From: Xenorhabdus sp. BG5
GTDB taxonomy: Bacteria > Pseudomonadota > Gammaproteobacteria > Enterobacterales > Enterobacteriaceae
Reading direction: 5' to 3'
Length of the DNA: 64,000 nucleotides
Assembly (NCBI RefSeq): GCF_015163665.1
Contig: NZ_JADEUG010000010.1
Coordinates: 47,682 to 111,681, forward strand
In this document: positions 21,152 to 30,135 of the stretch, piece after piece
How positions within the stretch are numbered: position 1 is the stretch's first letter
Layout: the number at the start of each line of letters is the position of its first letter
Notes under the pieces: generated by a model
The model's input: the letters and a program-made list of their open reading frames with translations, nothing else
What the model was told of the DNA's origin: nothing
Database searches by the model: none
Translations under genes and position numbers: made by a program

Positions 21152-21787
21152 ATGGCACGAAAAACTAAACAGCAAGCAAATCAAACTCGTCAGCAAATCA
21201 TAGATGCTGCGATAAAGTCCTTTTCTGAGCGTGGAGTTTCTGCTACCTCGCTATCCGATATCGCAACTGCCGCTGGTGTAACGCGCGGAGCAATTTACTG
21301 GCACTTTAAAAATAAAACAGATCTACTTTCTGTTGTTTGTAGAATGCCAGAGCATAAAATAGACGAACTAGAGAAAGAGTATCAATCAAAATATCCTGAT
21401 AATCCACTTATTGCGTTGAGATATTTATTAATTTCCATGTTAAAAATGATGATTGATGATCCTCAGATTCGACAATTAATGGAAATTTTTTTCCATAAAT
21501 GTGAATTCGTTGGAGAAATGTCGCCATTAGTCGAGGATATTAGGGAAATGTGCATTTCTGATTACAAGAAAATTGAAAAAATGTTATTTGCTTGTATTCA
21601 ATCTGGAGAGCTACCCTATGATCTTGATTTCAGACGTTCTGCCATTATGTTGAGGGCATTGATGACTGGGATATTTGAAAACTGGTCATTCTCACCGGAC
21701 AGTTTTAATATTCAAGAGCAATCTGCTCATTTGGTGGATAGTTTCATTGATACACTTAAATACAGCCACCATTTGCGGAACAATTGA
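21152..21787 (+). CDS. acrR: TetR-family repressor AcrR
   Basis: AcrR represses acrAB and its own gene and is released by drugs. The 211-residue protein has the TetR helix-turn-helix at about residues 26-50 (SLSDIATAAGVTRGAIYWHF) after MARKTKQQANQTRQQIIDAA, the family N-terminus. The ATG at 21152 is chosen because a longer frame would run into the operator. The C-terminal ligand domain is complete but divergent. Confidence 0.95.
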   Translation: MARKTKQQANQTRQQIIDAAIKSFSERGVSATSLSDIATAAGVTRGAIYWHFKNKTDLLSVVCRMPEHKIDELEKEYQSKYPDNPLIALRYLLISMLKMMIDDPQIRQLMEIFFHKCEFVGEMSPLVEDIREMCISDYKKIEKMLFACIQSGELPYDLDFRRSAIMLRALMTGIFENWSFSPDSFNIQEQSAHLVDSFIDTLKYSHHLRNN

Positions 21788-21832
21788 AGAAAACGGATCT
21801 TGAAGGAAGCCCGCAGCGAACTGAAATTCTAA

Positions 21833-22003
21833 GCTACAGTCGTTGGTTTGGCCGGGCAAACGCCTAAAGAAGACTATAATTTAAAACAAATGCTGGAAAT
21901 TTTGACGGCACAAGGTGTCGAAGTTAAATTGTGCAAAATCTGCACTGATGTCAGGGGAATGAATGAACTGGCATTGGTGGATGGTGTGGCAAATGATGAG
22001 TAG
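21833..22003 (+). pseudogene. Remnant of a DsrE/TusD-family sulfur-relay protein
   Basis: Between acrR and mscK the frame ending at the TAG at 22001 reads QMLEILTAQGVEVKLCKICT followed by DVRGMNELALVDGVANDE. This resembles the C-terminal half of small DsrE-family proteins, in which the Cys of a Cys-x-Asp/Thr-xx-Arg-Gly segment carries sulfur. It is interrupted upstream by a TAA at 21830, has no credible start and no ribosome site, and lacks the N-terminal half. I read it as a decayed gene. The family assignment is from the short motif only. Confidence 0.45.
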
Positions 22004-22011
22004 ATGAGTTC

Positions 22012-25000
22012 ATGGTTTCAGTTAACCGATATTTGGGTGTTTTACTCAATAAGGGGAGTTTGTGTAACAAATTCTCTGCGATACGTTTCTCCACGATACT
22101 GTTTTTTCTCCTGTCACCTTTCTTTTTTTCGGTCAATGCGGCTGCTGGCAGCGATGTACCAACCCGTAATAATATTCAAAATCAGCTTAAAATTCTGACG
22201 GAACGTAAGGAGCATACAGTTGAAGAAAAGGTATCGATAGCTGATTTGGAAAAGGCGCTCTCTTTCTTTGACAAAATAGATCAACTGAGACTGGATTTCG
22301 ATCTGCTTAGGAAAAATGTGCAAAATGTGCCACAAAAATCACATCAGGTTACGACTGAACTAGAGGATCTGAAAAATAACGATCAGCAGGACGCATATAA
22401 ACAGACTCTGGGAACACAGTCTTTAAAGCAACTCGAAGCGATACTGAATAGTACATGGTATAACTTGCAGCGGGCACAGGAAAATCTTGCCAGCTACAAT
22501 AGTCAGTTGATTGGGCTGCAAACTCAACCAGAACGCGTGCAAAATGTGCTATTCCGTAATATGCAAAGATTGCAGCAGATTCGCAACCAACTCAATAATG
22601 CATTGACTGAGCAGTCAGAATCGAGTCTCACTCGGATAGAGTTATTGCAAGTAGAACAACTTTTCTTGACCCAGCAAAATGAATATCAAAGAGAATCCCT
22701 ACAGGCGAATACTCAGTTACAAACACTTTTACAGCGGCAGCGGGATTATACGATTCTTCAAATTGAGCAGTTAGAACGTAATGTTCAATTTATTCAAAAT
22801 GTGATGAGTGGAAAGCGCTTGGTTCTTTCTGAAGAAACCGCGAAAGAAGCGCAAACTGAGGATGGTAAAAATTTACATATTCAAGATAACTCATTAGTTC
22901 AGGCAGAGATTGAACATAATCGTGAATTGAGTCAACGGTTAATTGCAGCAACACGTGATAATAACCAACTGGCGCAGAAAAGTATTCGCGTTAAGAACTT
23001 TCTGGAGCGGACGATCCAATCAGAGCGTAATCTTAAAGAGCAAATTAAGGTATTACGTGGCAGCTTATTGTTATCACGCATCCTGTTTCAGGAACAGTTG
23101 AAAATACCACAGGATGTGTTGACCAAAGATTTACCAACGAAAATAGCAGACTTGCGCCTGGAGCAATTTGAAATTAATCAGGAGCGAGATCGACTCTGTC
23201 AAGGTAATGATTATTTCAATAATTTATTGAGTAATCATCGTAATCAAATTAAACATGCATCCAATGAAATGGTAGATGAAATCCATAATGCTATCAACCA
23301 GATCCTGGAAGTGCATTGTGAGCTTTTAGAGCAGCTCAATAATCAGTTGGGAAATCAGATTACTTATGCTATTAACTTGCAAATGGATCAGCAGCAGTTG
23401 TTGGATGTCTCTGAATCACTGGAGCAAACCCTTGTCCAGCAAATCTTTTGGGTTAACAGTAACAAACCCATAAACGTGGCGTGGTTGAAATCCTTACCGG
23501 AACTCACCCAAGAAGAACTGAGTCATCTGGATATTCGTTTAACGCTTAACGGGTTGATTACGGGGCTAAAAAACTCTATCCATTTCGTCATTCCTCTTGT
23601 GTTAGTTGGTCTGTTTTTACGCTGGCAAACCAAAAGCATTAACGAACAGTTGAAAAAAATAGCGGGTGAAGTGGGGCAATTTCGCCGTGACAGTCAACTA
23701 CATACCCCATTGGCACTGATACTGACATTAATAAAAACATTACCACTCGCTTTTATCGTGTTGGCGATAGGTTATTGGTATGCGAAATCAGGTGATGATT
23801 TTGGGGATCTGATGTGGGGATTCTCTCGTCAGTTGGCGCTTTTTTGGATTATGTATAGTTGCAGTTACCAGATCTTGGTAAAAGGTGGGGTTGGAGAACA
23901 GCATTTTTCTCTGGACAGTGCGGTTTGTCACTTATTCCGCAAAAATCTGGTTCGCCTGTCGATGACACTACTGCCCATTTTGTTCTGGATAACATTAGGG
24001 GCTAAATATCCTTTACGGTTGTCTGATGATGTTATTGGCCAGTGTGCGGTATTGATCTGCTTGTTCTTTGTCTTCCTGTTTATTTTTCCATTCTGCCGTT
24101 ATGTATGGCGTGAAAAAAGCTCACATATGATCCGTACTATCGTAGTGACAGCATTAACTTTTGCTCCGTTGGTTCTGATGGTGTTGATGATATCGGGTTA
24201 TTTCTATACAACTTTACGTCTGGCAGAACGTTGGCTCTATAGTTTGTATTTACTGTTTCTCTGGCATATCAGTTATCAAGCTTGTCTGCGGGGATTGGGA
24301 ATTGCGGCGCGCCGCATTGCTTATCGACGTGCTGTTGCTCGTCGTCAGTCCCTCACGAAAGAAGGAGCAGAAGGCGAAGTGATGGAAGAACCGCCAATGG
24401 CTTTAGATCGCATTAATCAGCAATCATTGCGTTTAACTACCATGGCGCTGTTTTTGATCTTTTTAGGTGCATTTTATTGGATTTGGTCTGATCTGGTGAC
24501 GGTATTTTCTTATCTTGATGGGATCAACTTGTGGCAATACAGCACGACAACAGAGCTGGGCAATGTCCTGAATCACGTGACTTTGAAAGATTTGGTACTT
24601 TCAATAGCGATGTTAGTCATTTCTTGGGTCATGATGAGAAACTTGCCAGGACTGCTGGAAGTGTTGGTGTTATCCCGCTTGCAGTTGCAACAAGGTTCGT
24701 CGTATGCCATTAAAACGACACTGACTTACCTAATCATTGGCATTGGCGGAATTACAGCATTAGGAACATTAGGGGTTTCGTGGAATAAATTACAATGGCT
24801 AGCGGCGGCACTTTCGGTCGGTTTAGGTTTTGGTTTACAGGAAATTTTCGCCAACTTTGTTTCGGGTTTGATTATTTTGTTCGAACGTCCCGTTCGAATT
24901 GGCGATACAGTAACAATAGGAAATTATTCCGGTTCTGTCAGTAAAATCCGTATTCGTGCGACGACGATTACAGATTTTGACCGCAAAGAAGTGATTATCC

Positions 25001-25404
25001 CTAACCGGGCATTTGTGACGGAGCGTCTGATAAACTGGACACTTTCCGATACCATTACGCGGATTATTATTAAGGTTGGCGTTGCATACGGCTCTGATCT
25101 TGATAAGGTCAAAGAGGTTTTGTTAAAAGCGGCAAGCGAAAACGCCCGCGTAATGAGTGAGCCAGGGCCACAAGTCTACTTTATGAATTTTGGTGCCAGT
25201 ACACTGGATCATGAATTGAGGCTTTATGTCCGAGAATTAGGTGATCGTAGCCGTACTGTAGACGAAGTTAACCGCAGTATTGATAAATTATGTCGGGAAA
25301 ACGACATCAATATTGCATTTAATCAGCTAGAAGTTTACTTACACAATGGACAGGGTGATAGTTTACAAGAAGTACAGAAACCGTTGAATGAGGGTAACCA
25401 ATAG
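22012..25404 (+). CDS. mscK: Potassium-dependent mechanosensitive channel MscK (KefA)
   Basis: MscK is a large MscS-type channel that opens under membrane tension in high external potassium. The 1130 residues match E. coli MscK (1120) along their length. There is a signal peptide to about residue 44 (ILFFLLSPFFFSVNA), a long coiled-coil periplasmic region, eleven predicted membrane helices, and the C-terminal MscS module with the pore helix AAALSVGLGFGLQEIFANFV. The start ATG lacks a clear ribosome site, so a slightly later start is possible. The preceding sequence is a gene remnant. Confidence 0.94.
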   Translation: MVSVNRYLGVLLNKGSLCNKFSAIRFSTILFFLLSPFFFSVNAAAGSDVPTRNNIQNQLKILTERKEHTVEEKVSIADLEKALSFFDKIDQLRLDFDLLRKNVQNVPQKSHQVTTELEDLKNNDQQDAYKQTLGTQSLKQLEAILNSTWYNLQRAQENLASYNSQLIGLQTQPERVQNVLFRNMQRLQQIRNQLNNALTEQSESSLTRIELLQVEQLFLTQQNEYQRESLQANTQLQTLLQRQRDYTILQIEQLERNVQFIQNVMSGKRLVLSEETAKEAQTEDGKNLHIQDNSLVQAEIEHNRELSQRLIAATRDNNQLAQKSIRVKNFLERTIQSERNLKEQIKVLRGSLLLSRILFQEQLKIPQDVLTKDLPTKIADLRLEQFEINQERDRLCQGNDYFNNLLSNHRNQIKHASNEMVDEIHNAINQILEVHCELLEQLNNQLGNQITYAINLQMDQQQLLDVSESLEQTLVQQIFWVNSNKPINVAWLKSLPELTQEELSHLDIRLTLNGLITGLKNSIHFVIPLVLVGLFLRWQTKSINEQLKKIAGEVGQFRRDSQLHTPLALILTLIKTLPLAFIVLAIGYWYAKSGDDFGDLMWGFSRQLALFWIMYSCSYQILVKGGVGEQHFSLDSAVCHLFRKNLVRLSMTLLPILFWITLGAKYPLRLSDDVIGQCAVLICLFFVFLFIFPFCRYVWREKSSHMIRTIVVTALTFAPLVLMVLMISGYFYTTLRLAERWLYSLYLLFLWHISYQACLRGLGIAARRIAYRRAVARRQSLTKEGAEGEVMEEPPMALDRINQQSLRLTTMALFLIFLGAFYWIWSDLVTVFSYLDGINLWQYSTTTELGNVLNHVTLKDLVLSIAMLVISWVMMRNLPGLLEVLVLSRLQLQQGSSYAIKTTLTYLIIGIGGITALGTLGVSWNKLQWLAAALSVGLGFGLQEIFANFVSGLIILFERPVRIGDTVTIGNYSGSVSKIRIRATTITDFDRKEVIIPNRAFVTERLINWTLSDTITRIIIKVGVAYGSDLDKVKEVLLKAASENARVMSEPGPQVYFMNFGASTLDHELRLYVRELGDRSRTVDEVNRSIDKLCRENDINIAFNQLEVYLHNGQGDSLQEVQKPLNEGNQ

Positions 25405-25437
25405 CCAGATATAATGAGGAGTAAGTATTAGCTGGGC

Positions 25438-25602
25438 TTATTCCTCAGATTGCTGGGCCTGTTTTTTCAATTTTCCTTGAAGATCGTGTTCGACGATTTC
25501 TAGTGCTGCCAGTGCGATAGCAGGGGAAATTTCGTTACATTCAAGCAGATAAATAAGATCTACTGCAAGTTGGACTTCAGGTGGTGCTTGTTCCAGAGCC
25601 AT
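25438..25602 (-). CDS. rsmS: RsmS (YbaM), small replication/ribosome-associated protein
   Basis: This 54-residue protein begins MALEQAPPEVQLAVDLIYLL and ends in a Lys/Gln/Glu-rich tail, matching E. coli YbaM, also called RsmS. The start at 25602 follows AAGGA at a rather long distance. It lies 20 bases downstream of priC on the same strand, as in E. coli. Suggested roles are not settled; I report it from sequence and position. Confidence 0.88.
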   Translation of the reverse strand: MALEQAPPEVQLAVDLIYLLECNEISPAIALAALEIVEHDLQGKLKKQAQQSEE

Positions 25603-25622
25603 AGCTGCTGCTTCCTTTGTGA

Positions 25623-26171
25623 TTAATCTGAATGCTCTTGCTTTTCTATCGACCTCTCGATTCGCATTAATGCTTGACGGCAGCGGGCGAGCCTACCGGC
25701 CAAGGCTGCAATTTCTTTTTGCAGTTTGTGCTTATTGGCAAGTGTCGTTTGTTTATTTAACTGTAATTCCCTGTCATCAATCATTGCCATTAAACGGCGT
25801 TCATAATCTTGATGTTCTGCCAGATGTTGATAAAGATCCTGTTTTTGTGATCGACGTTCAAATTTATCTTCCTGTTTTCGTAGCGCTTGGGTTGATATCT
25901 CGCGTTTAAGTGCTTCGATTTGTGTGACTAAACGCTCGGCAAGGAACTTCACTTGTTCAATTCGGTAATCGCTTACACAGGCTTTCAATTGTTCCAGATT
26001 TTGTCTGATCTCTTGCATATATCCACCGAGTTTATTGCTGCGGTGGTGAAATAATACTTGATCAAAACGGGCCGTGGAAAAAGGGGTATCAGGCAGTAAA
26101 GCGAGCTCTTTTTCCAGAGTACTGACTTGTTTTTCAAGTGCACTTAATAAATTTTGTATGCCCATTAGCAT
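25623..26171 (-). CDS. priC: Primosomal replication protein N'' (PriC)
   Basis: PriC restarts stalled replication forks by loading DnaB through a PriA-independent route. The 182-residue, all-helical, charged protein has the family features STARFDQVLFHHRSNKLGGY and ARCRQALMRIERSIEKQ. E. coli PriC is 175 residues. Start is ATG 26171, with an alternative two codons later; neither has a decisive ribosome site. It is divergent from apt. E. coli has ybaN between priC and apt; that gene is missing here. Confidence 0.93.
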   Translation of the reverse strand: MLMGIQNLLSALEKQVSTLEKELALLPDTPFSTARFDQVLFHHRSNKLGGYMQEIRQNLEQLKACVSDYRIEQVKFLAERLVTQIEALKREISTQALRKQEDKFERRSQKQDLYQHLAEHQDYERRLMAMIDDRELQLNKQTTLANKHKLQKEIAALAGRLARCRQALMRIERSIEKQEHSD

Positions 26172-26326
26172 CTCATTATCATTAATAATCTGTCTGTTAA
26201 AGCACTCAGGTGTGGAGTTTGACTTAAGTCAACAAAATATAAGCAACGACTTGCTTGGCAGTTGCTTTTTTTCGGCAGTTTGAATAGATTTTACCGTTTT
26301 CTTTTTAAACCTGGCTGGCATCAATT

Positions 26327-26878
26327 ATGACCGCTAATGCACAACAACTGCAATTAATTAAAGATAGTATCGAAACCATTCCTGATTATCCAAAGGCAGG
26401 AATACTTTTTCGTGACATTACTACATTGCTCGATAATCCAGCGGCTTACCAAGCTACGATAAATTTATTGGTGGTTCGTTATCAGAATAAAGGCATCACG
26501 AAAATTGTTGGTACTGAAGCACGTGGTTTCTTATTCGGAGCGCCTGTTGCACTGCAACTGGGGATTGGTTTCGTTCCTGTTCGTAAAAAAGGTAAATTAC
26601 CGCGTGAAACACTGAGCGAAACTTACGATCTGGAATATGGTACAGATACACTGGAAATCCATAAAAGCAGCATTAAAGAAGGGGATAAGGTCCTGGTTGT
26701 TGATGATCTGCTTGCCACGGGAGGTACCATTGATGCGACGGTCCGCCTGATTCGTCGTCTGGGTGGTCAAGTTTCCGAAGCAGCATTCGTTATTGGATTG
26801 CCAGATTTAGGTGGTGCTGAACGTTTGAAAAAACAAGGTGTTGACAGCTACACTATCGTTGAATTCCCCGGTCACTGA
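26327..26878 (+). CDS. apt: Adenine phosphoribosyltransferase
   Basis: Apt salvages adenine to AMP with PRPP in the cytoplasm. The 183-residue length equals that of E. coli. The PRPP-binding loop reads [20 protein letters not shown] and the type I fold N-terminus [16 protein letters not shown] is intact. It lies upstream of dnaX on the same strand, as in E. coli. Confidence 0.97.
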   Translation: MTANAQQLQLIKDSIETIPDYPKAGILFRDITTLLDNPAAYQATINLLVVRYQNKGITKIVGTEARGFLFGAPVALQLGIGFVPVRKKGKLPRETLSETYDLEYGTDTLEIHKSSIKEGDKVLVVDDLLATGGTIDATVRLIRRLGGQVSEAAFVIGLPDLGGAERLKKQGVDSYTIVEFPGH

Positions 26879-26907
26879 TTATTCTGTTTTTTGCATTATT
26901 GATACAT

Positions 26908-26933
26908 CAGCCTCGCCGTTAATGGTGAGGCTG
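26908..26933 (+). terminator. Hairpin between apt and dnaX
   Basis: CAGCCTCGCC and GGTGAGGCTG pair over ten positions with one G-T wobble, 30 bases after the apt stop. There is no T tract, so it may only attenuate read-through into dnaX. Confidence 0.4.
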
Positions 26934-26975
26934 TGCTAGCATGTTAGACAGTTATGTTCAATTTCCTCGGTATTC

Positions 26976-28955
26976 ATGAGCTATCAGGTACTTGCCCGTA
27001 AGTGGCGCCCACAAATATTTTCTGATGTGATTGGTCAGCAACATGTGCTGACTGCATTGGCGAATGGTCTCGAACACCAACGCCTTCATCACGCTTATCT
27101 TTTTTCCGGCACTCGTGGCGTGGGAAAGACTACTATTGCACGTCTGTTGGCAAAAGGGTTGAATTGCGAAACGGGTATAACTAAGACTCCGTGTGGTCGG
27201 TGTTCCAATTGCCTTGAGATTGAGCAGGGGCGGTTTGTGGATCTGATTGAGATCGACGCTGCTTCCCGAACAAAAGTAGAGGATACCCGCGAGTTGTTGG
27301 ACAACGTCCAGTATGCGCCTGCCAGAGGTCGTTTCAAAGTTTACCTTATTGATGAAGTTCACATGCTTTCTCGCCATAGTTTCAATGCATTGTTGAAGAC
27401 ATTGGAAGAGCCTCCAGAGCATGTGAAATTCCTTCTGGCAACAACAGATCCACAAAAACTGCCAGTGACTATTCTTTCACGCTGTTTGCAATTTCATTTG
27501 AAAACCCTCGATGTGGATCAAATTAGCAGCCAATTGGAACATGTCCTTAATGCAGAGCAAATAGAAAGCGATGTTCGTGCCCGTCAGCTACTTGCCCGTG
27601 CAGCAGATGGCAGTATGCGTGATGCCTTGAGTTTAACGGATCAAGCCATTGCTCTTGGTGGAGGGAAGCTGACATCGGATATTGTCAGCCAGATGTTGGG
27701 AACGCTGGATGATGACCAACCATTAGCGATGATTGAATCGTTGGTGCGTGCAGATGGTCAACAAATGATGGCACTGGTGGAACAAGTGGCAACTCGTGGT
27801 GTAGATTGGGAAAATCTGCTGGTTGAAACATTGTCGCTGTTGCATCGGATTGCTATGCTCCAGCTATTGCCTCAGCAACCTGAAAGTGAGCCTTCTTCAA
27901 CGGAAGGGCGGTTGCGTTTGTTGGCAAGAGCAATTTCTCCGACGGATTTGCAGCTTTATTACCAAGCGTTACTGGTGGGACGCAAGGAGCTTCCTTATGC
28001 ACCAGAACGACGGATGGGGGTGGAGATGGCATTATTGCGCGCCTTGGCTTTTCATCCAAAAACAGTTATTGAGGAAACATTACCACCTGTTGTGGAAAAC
28101 CCTGTAGCACCAATTGGGGTAGCACCATCTTCGGCCCAGTTACCTTCAAAGCAATTTACTTCAAATAATGAAGAAAATGAGCGTCCTGGGCAGACAATAC
28201 CACAATTAATGGGCAGTGAATCTTCCGTTGCAAACAGTCCAACAGCGAAACTCTTGCAAGCGAGAAATTCTCTTACTCGTCAAGGAAATACGCCACCAAA
28301 AAAGCCTGAGCCGGCAGAGTCTGCGAAGGCGAAGCCGGCAAGTTCGGCGCTGGAGCGACTGGTAGCGGTGGCAGAACAACGGTCTCAATCTCATCCCCCT
28401 AAAACACGGGAGCCTGAGTCGGTTAATTCGGTCAAAAAAGAAGCTTACCGCTGGCGGGCAACAAATATTGGAGAGGAGAAACCGCACCCGACTGCAACAC
28501 CAAAAACGATCAAAGCGGCGCTGGAGCACGAGAAAACAGCAGAATTGGTAGAAAAGCTGGCCATTGAATCAAAACAAAGGGACGCATGGGCTGCTGAAAT
28601 TGATAAACTGCATATTCCAAAATTGGTTCAGCAGGTAGCACTGAATGCATTTAAAGAACAGATTGATGAAAATCGTCTTTGTCTGCATTTACGTTCAAAG
28701 CAGCGTCATCTTAATTCAACATCGGCTCAGCAAATGTTAACCGAAGCATTAAGTGAGTTGCATGGAAAACCTATTGAACTCAATATCATTGAAGATGATA
28801 ATCCTGCGGTAAAAACGCCTCTGGAGTGGCGACAAGCCATTTATGAAGAAAAATTGGCACAAGCGCGTCAATCCATTATTTCGGATAAAACGATTCAAAC
28901 ACTTCAGCAACTATTCGATGCAGAATTGGATGAAGAAAGTATCCGGCCTGTTTAA
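26976..28955 (+). CDS. dnaX: DNA polymerase III tau/gamma subunit
   Basis: DnaX is the clamp-loader ATPase; full-length tau (659 residues) also holds the polymerase cores and DnaB. The P-loop is GTRGVGKTTIARLLA, and four zinc-binding Cys lie in CETGITKTPCGRCSNC. A Pro/Ala/Lys-rich linker separates the ATPase from tau domains IV-V. Within the linker a programmed -1 frameshift signal at 28298-28304 should yield the shorter gamma form of 444 residues (see separate entry). It heads the dnaX-ybaB-recR cluster. Confidence 0.97.
   Translation: MSYQVLARKWRPQIFSDVIGQQHVLTALANGLEHQRLHHAYLFSGTRGVGKTTIARLLAKGLNCETGITKTPCGRCSNCLEIEQGRFVDLIEIDAASRTKVEDTRELLDNVQYAPARGRFKVYLIDEVHMLSRHSFNALLKTLEEPPEHVKFLLATTDPQKLPVTILSRCLQFHLKTLDVDQISSQLEHVLNAEQIESDVRARQLLARAADGSMRDALSLTDQAIALGGGKLTSDIVSQMLGTLDDDQPLAMIESLVRADGQQMMALVEQVATRGVDWENLLVETLSLLHRIAMLQLLPQQPESEPSSTEGRLRLLARAISPTDLQLYYQALLVGRKELPYAPERRMGVEMALLRALAFHPKTVIEETLPPVVENPVAPIGVAPSSAQLPSKQFTSNNEENERPGQTIPQLMGSESSVANSPTAKLLQARNSLTRQGNTPPKKPEPAESAKAKPASSALERLVAVAEQRSQSHPPKTREPESVNSVKKEAYRWRATNIGEEKPHPTATPKTIKAALEHEKTAELVEKLAIESKQRDAWAAEIDKLHIPKLVQQVALNAFKEQIDENRLCLHLRSKQRHLNSTSAQQMLTEALSELHGKPIELNIIEDDNPAVKTPLEWRQAIYEEKLAQARQSIISDKTIQTLQQLFDAELDEESIRPV
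28282..28339 (+). promoter_or_regulatory. Programmed -1 frameshift signal in dnaX
   Basis: The slippery heptamer A AAA AAG lies at 28298-28304 in the dnaX frame (codons 441-443). In the -1 frame one Ala codon and then TGA at 28307-28309 follow. A Shine-Dalgarno-like AAGGA at 28282-28286 lies about 11 bases upstream, and GCCGGC repeats at 28310-28315 and 28334-28339 can pair as a stem. These are the three elements known in E. coli dnaX. The stem is shorter than the E. coli one. Confidence 0.85.
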
Positions 28956-29002
28956 CTGCCGCAGTGTATTTTATGCTGTGGCGATAGCGAAGAGAGAAAA
29001 TT

Positions 29003-29332
29003 ATGTTTGGTAAAGGTGGTTTGGGCAATTTGATGAAACAGGCCCAGCAGATGCAAGATAAGATGCAGAAAATGCAGGAAGAAATTGCAAATCTGGAAGT
29101 GACAGGCGAATCTGGTGCGGGCCTGGTAAAAATCACTATTAATGGTGCACATAACTGCCGCCGGGTTGAAATCGATCCAAGTTTAATGGACGATGACAAA
29201 GATATGCTGGAAGATCTGATCGCAGCGGCATTCAATGATGCCGCTCGCCGTATTGAAGAAACCCAGAAAGAAAAAATGGCCAGTGTTTCCAGTGGAATGC
29301 AGTTACCACCTGGGTTTAAGATGCCATTCTAA
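29003..29332 (+). CDS. ybaB: Nucleoid-associated protein YbaB/EbfC
   Basis: YbaB is a small homodimeric DNA-binding protein of the EbfC family. Its 109 residues equal the E. coli length, with [20 protein letters not shown] at the N-terminal helix. It lies between dnaX and recR, and its stop overlaps the recR start by one base (TAATG), so it is coupled to the recombination gene. Confidence 0.96.
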   Translation: MFGKGGLGNLMKQAQQMQDKMQKMQEEIANLEVTGESGAGLVKITINGAHNCRRVEIDPSLMDDDKDMLEDLIAAAFNDAARRIEETQKEKMASVSSGMQLPPGFKMPF

Positions 29333-29940
29333 TGCAAACCAGTCCTCTTCTTGAATCTCTGATGGAAGCCCTGCGCTGTTTGCCCGGCGTAGGCCCAAAA
29401 TCTGCACAGCGGATGGCGTTTCATCTATTGCAGAGAGATCGCAGTGGTGGGATGAGATTGGCCCAGGCACTGACACGGGCGATGTCTGAAATTGGTCACT
29501 GTCAAGATTGCCGGACATTCACGGAACAAGAACAGTGCACGATTTGTGCTAATCTCCGTCGTCAGCAGAATGGTCAGATTTGTGTAGTGGAAAGCCCCGC
29601 GGATATTCATGCCGTCGAACAAACGGGACAGTTTGCGGGACGTTATTTTGTCCTGATGGGGCATTTATCGCCACTGGATGGTATCGGGCCAATGGATATT
29701 GGTTTAGATCGTTTAGAAGAACGTCTATCTTCTGAAACCTTGTCAGAAATCATTCTGGCAACTAATCCAACTGTTGAAGGAGAGGCAACGGCAAACTATA
29801 TTGCAGAAATGTGTTCTCAATATGGTGTGACAGCTAGCCGAATCGCTCACGGCGTCCCAGTGGGCGGAGAGCTTGAAATGGTGGATGGCACAACACTGTC
29901 TCATTCGCTGGCTGGCCGTCAAAAAATCACGAACTTGTGA
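29332..29940 (+). CDS. recR: Recombination protein RecR
   Basis: RecR works with RecF and RecO to load RecA at gaps. The 202 residues contain the helix-hairpin-helix [19 protein letters not shown], the zinc finger [16 protein letters not shown] and the Toprim segment [16 protein letters not shown]. It is coupled to ybaB by the TAATG overlap. Confidence 0.97.
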   Translation: MQTSPLLESLMEALRCLPGVGPKSAQRMAFHLLQRDRSGGMRLAQALTRAMSEIGHCQDCRTFTEQEQCTICANLRRQQNGQICVVESPADIHAVEQTGQFAGRYFVLMGHLSPLDGIGPMDIGLDRLEERLSSETLSEIILATNPTVEGEATANYIAEMCSQYGVTASRIAHGVPVGGELEMVDGTTLSHSLAGRQKITNL

Positions 29941-29966
29941 TTTTGTACCCGATTAATGGGTGATTT

Positions 29967-30001
29967 TATGGATGGTGCTGCTGATTATGCCGCCATCCAT
30001 A
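29967..30001 (+). terminator. Hairpin after recR
   Basis: TATGGATGG and CCATCCATA form a perfect nine-base-pair stem 27 bases after the recR stop. No T tract follows; it may stabilise the transcript end. Confidence 0.4.
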
Positions 30002-30052
30002 GCTGATTTCCCCGCTTATCAAACTAATTTTACATTCTTCTTGCTATCTTAA

Positions 30053-30081
30053 CTTGAAACTCTCCGTATCTATCCCCATTT
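30053..30081 (+). promoter_or_regulatory. Sigma-32 heat-shock promoter of htpG
   Basis: CTTGAAA at 30053-30059 and CCCCATTT starting at 30074 match the sigma-32 -35 and -10 consensus with a 14-base spacer. It lies about 55 bases before the htpG ATG, and htpG is a known heat-shock gene. Confidence 0.88.
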
Positions 30082-30135
30082 GATTACCATCGTCCGATTG
30101 TACATATCTGAACTGGATTTAGATTGAGGTAATAA

